From NCBI GenBank assembly GCA_019055375.1, contig JAHQIW010000010.1, forward strand, positions 186,001 through 250,000: a stretch of DNA of 64,000 nucleotides. The letters run 5' to 3'. Made by a program: the position numbers and the translations under genes. The stretch is from Parelaphostrongylus tenuis (taxonomy: Eukaryota; Nematoda; Chromadorea; Rhabditida; Metastrongylidae). Below the pieces are notes generated by a model. That model was not told the DNA's origin. It searched no databases and saw only the letters and a list, made by a program, of their open reading frames with translations. Position 1 is the first letter of the stretch; every line of letters begins with the position of its first letter. Positions 62,296 to 64,000 of this stretch are shown one piece after another.

Positions 62296-62490
62296 GTGGG
62301 TGGGCGTAGTCGAGTGGTTGTCGATGCTCGTAGCGGCGCACAAGCAGCTCAGCTTCACTCCAAACCCTCTCCGGCAATAAACAACGAACTCTCTCGGGGA
62401 CACCACAGCCAGGCTGTCATCGAGATTGCAAGTAGACTCGCTCAACCAGTATTCTACGACGTTCAAGAAGAAGGCGAACGACGAATTGAA
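62296..62490 (+). mobile_element. SINE family B
   Basis: GGGCGTAGTCGAGTGGTTGT head, CCCTCTCCGGCAATAAACAA, CTGTCATCGAGATTGCAAGT and AACCAGTATTCTACGACGTT body. Preceded by a G15 run. Confidence 0.65.
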
Positions 62491-62549
62491 TGTTAGATGT
62501 ACTGGGATCGGCACAGCGAGAAGAAAAGTACTGTTAAAACGGATCAATA

Positions 62550-62740
62550 AAGTGTTTAACTGCATCGTTTTGGTATCGTTAATTGCGCATTTGTGTTGTG
62601 AACATTTTGGTGTACAAAAGTTCAATGAAGCAAAATTATTGGAGCTTGGCATGAACTCCATCTCAAAGCAAGTACAGGCAAGTTGTATACGAAAATGTTC
62701 GCAAGAAAATGCTCAATTCAACGATGCCGAGATCATGCGA
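62550..62740. repeat. Mariner-like MITE remnant
   Basis: Contains GGTATCGTTAATTGCGCATT, AACATTTTGGTGTACAAAAG and the inverted CAAGTTGTATACGAAAATGT, as in the 43.6 kb and 63.5 kb sequences. Confidence 0.45.
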
Positions 62741-63045
62741 TTTTATTGCAAAAATCAAATAAAAAAAAACAAAGCGGCAAGAGCTTCTTAACACAATCTA
62801 ATTGTTCTACTCACGAGTTAGTCTCGTCACTATCAGAAAAGACATTCCGTCATGGTTTTCTGGAAATCGGCCAATCACACTGACTGAGTGGAACATAACA
62901 GGTTGAGTAATAAATTCGTATCGTTTTCTTTTCCTAAGATAATTTCTGTGACGAAAAAGGAATGAGAAGAAAAGCTTAGAAAACTAATCTTTATATAATA
63001 CCTCGAAATTATAGTATTACTACCACTCAATTCTCTAAGTCATAT

Positions 63046-63265
63046 AAGTAACTAATCTTTATTTGAAGCTTCACGAGGTTGGTATCTTTTTCCGAATCGA
63101 TGTTCTTCTTTCCTCTCAATGAGTTTTCGCGATTGCTTGTGGCTGACGTTTCGGCAAATACGCCTTCTTCAGAGCCTTACAATCCAATCCAGGATCGACC
63201 GGAAAGAAGAGCAATCGATTGGAAAAGACAATAACCTCGTGAAGCTTCAAGTAAAGATTAGTTTT
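63046..63265. repeat. Hairpin MITE (family M4)
   Basis: ACTAATCTTTATTTGAAGCT + TCACGAGGTT at left is complementary to AACCTCGTGA + AGCTTCAAGTAAAGATTAGT at right. The central TGACGTTTCGGCAAATACGC resembles a motif found near Penelope-like sequences at 2,450 and 7,190. Confidence 0.8.
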
Positions 63266-63399
63266 CAAAGCTTCTCTTCTCATTTTCAAAGTTCCATATT
63301 ATTAACATGCCGAGGTTTTAAGAAAGTCGGTCTTTCGAGTTGTTACGAAAAAGGAATGATTTTAGTATTGTTCAACTGCGCATTTTCTTAGGAACATTT

Positions 63400-63620
63400 T
63401 AGCATACAATTTGCCCATATTTGCTTTGAGATAAAGCTATTTTTAGAACAAATTCGCTTGGTACTTATGACGCGTTGGGGGCAATGGCAGTGAAGCGGCG
63501 CGCAGAATTTATAGATCCCGCGACGCGCTTCATCTTGGAGCAACTATAGGCAAGTTGTATACCAAAATGTTCGCAAGGAAATGCGTAATTGAACGATACA
63601 AAAATCTCATTGAAAAAACC
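63400..63620. repeat. Mariner-like MITE remnant
   Basis: GCATACAATTTGCCCATATT and GCAAGTTGTATACCAAAATG with GCGTAATTGAACGATACAAA, matching the sub-terminal parts of the MITE at 43.1-43.7 kb. Confidence 0.45.
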
Positions 63621-63689
63621 ACGAAAAAAAAACAGCACGATGTTCCCACATAACCTAACATTATCGACCGCTCTTTTATAGACTAGCTC

Positions 63690-63990
63690 AAAACGATATA
63701 ATCGGATAAGGATATGACTTGTTTTGAGCCGATAGGTCTATTGCTATATAGACGCCTATTTCGTCCTATTGGGGCTCATCAGTAGCACCCTGCCTCGGTT
63801 CGGTCGATTCCTTGAGGCTAAATAACGATGGGGTGATTTATTAATCGGCGTCGATTCCTTTATAGAGGATTATTTAGCCTCAAAGGATCGACGGGACTGA
63901 AGCAGGGTGCTACAGATGAATCTCAATAGGACGAAACATGCCACTAAATCTAACGGCACAAAACATGTCATATTCTCACCACAATCTGAT
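63690..63990. repeat. Long hairpin element (family M1, largest copy)
   Basis: Outer arms GGATATGACTTGTTTTGAGC / GGCACAAAACATGTCATATT plus inner arms GTAGCACCCTGCCTCGGTTC / GAAGCAGGGTGCTAC-like, so most of the ~300 bp folds back on itself. No coding sequence. Confidence 0.75.
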
Positions 63991-64000
63991 AATCTTTGCA

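Noticed and set aside
62215..62661. 148-codon minus-strand open frame upstream of gon-4
   Set aside because: It is the antisense of a SINE B and a G-run with MITE sequence, so it was not accepted as an N-terminal exon.
1..64000. CRISPR arrays, operons, defence islands or bacterial genes
   Set aside because: The only regular repeats are eukaryotic minisatellite, satellite and microsatellite arrays, and no clustered intact co-directional genes exist.

Overview
The window is a piece of a nematode nuclear genome, most likely a strongylid such as a hookworm (Necator/Ancylostoma type). Three things point there. A spliced, intron-rich gene on the minus strand encodes a GON-4/GON4L orthologue. RTE-type retrotransposons in several states of decay match, from memory, the endonuclease-reverse transcriptase proteins that crowd hookworm predicted proteomes. 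Small introns of 60-150 bp with TTTCAG-like acceptors sit beside long repeat-filled introns. There is no bacterial or organellar sequence.

Layout. (1) 1-17.6 kb holds no intact host gene. It contains a ~2.4 kb block present twice, fragments of a Penelope-like element with a GIY-YIG endonuclease, a decayed mariner transposase, a decayed RTE copy split by another repeat, a broken cyclophilin pseudogene and a decayed ~45 bp satellite. (2) 17.6-60.4 kb is one gene, gon-4, read right to left. About 28 exons total ~5.7 kb of coding sequence. They run from an N-terminal helical/acidic region at 60 kb, through the conserved HVQLLTQ block (55.3 kb) and the conserved central region (46.1-46.7 kb), to PAH-like helices (25-28 kb) and a C-terminal SANT/Myb-like domain ending at 17,606. 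Its introns are sinks for RTE, SINE, MITE and (TA)n sequence. (3) 60.5-64 kb is upstream, repeat-rich sequence; earlier gon-4 exons may lie beyond the window.

Functionally the only cellular gene is gon-4, a nuclear chromatin/transcription regulator needed for gonadogenesis timing in C. elegans; vertebrate GON4L works with YY1/SIN3/HDAC. The most unusual features are a 54-bp minisatellite that appears to be coding inside a large gon-4 exon (an 18-residue repeat, ~19 copies), a duplicated upstream exon, and several exons or junctions where the frame is off by one base. The frame breaks mean either indel errors in this sequence or decay of this copy. I found no defence island, operon or other compact novel system. 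All exon boundaries were read by eye from splice signals, codon phase and remembered similarity to GON4L; no alignment was run.
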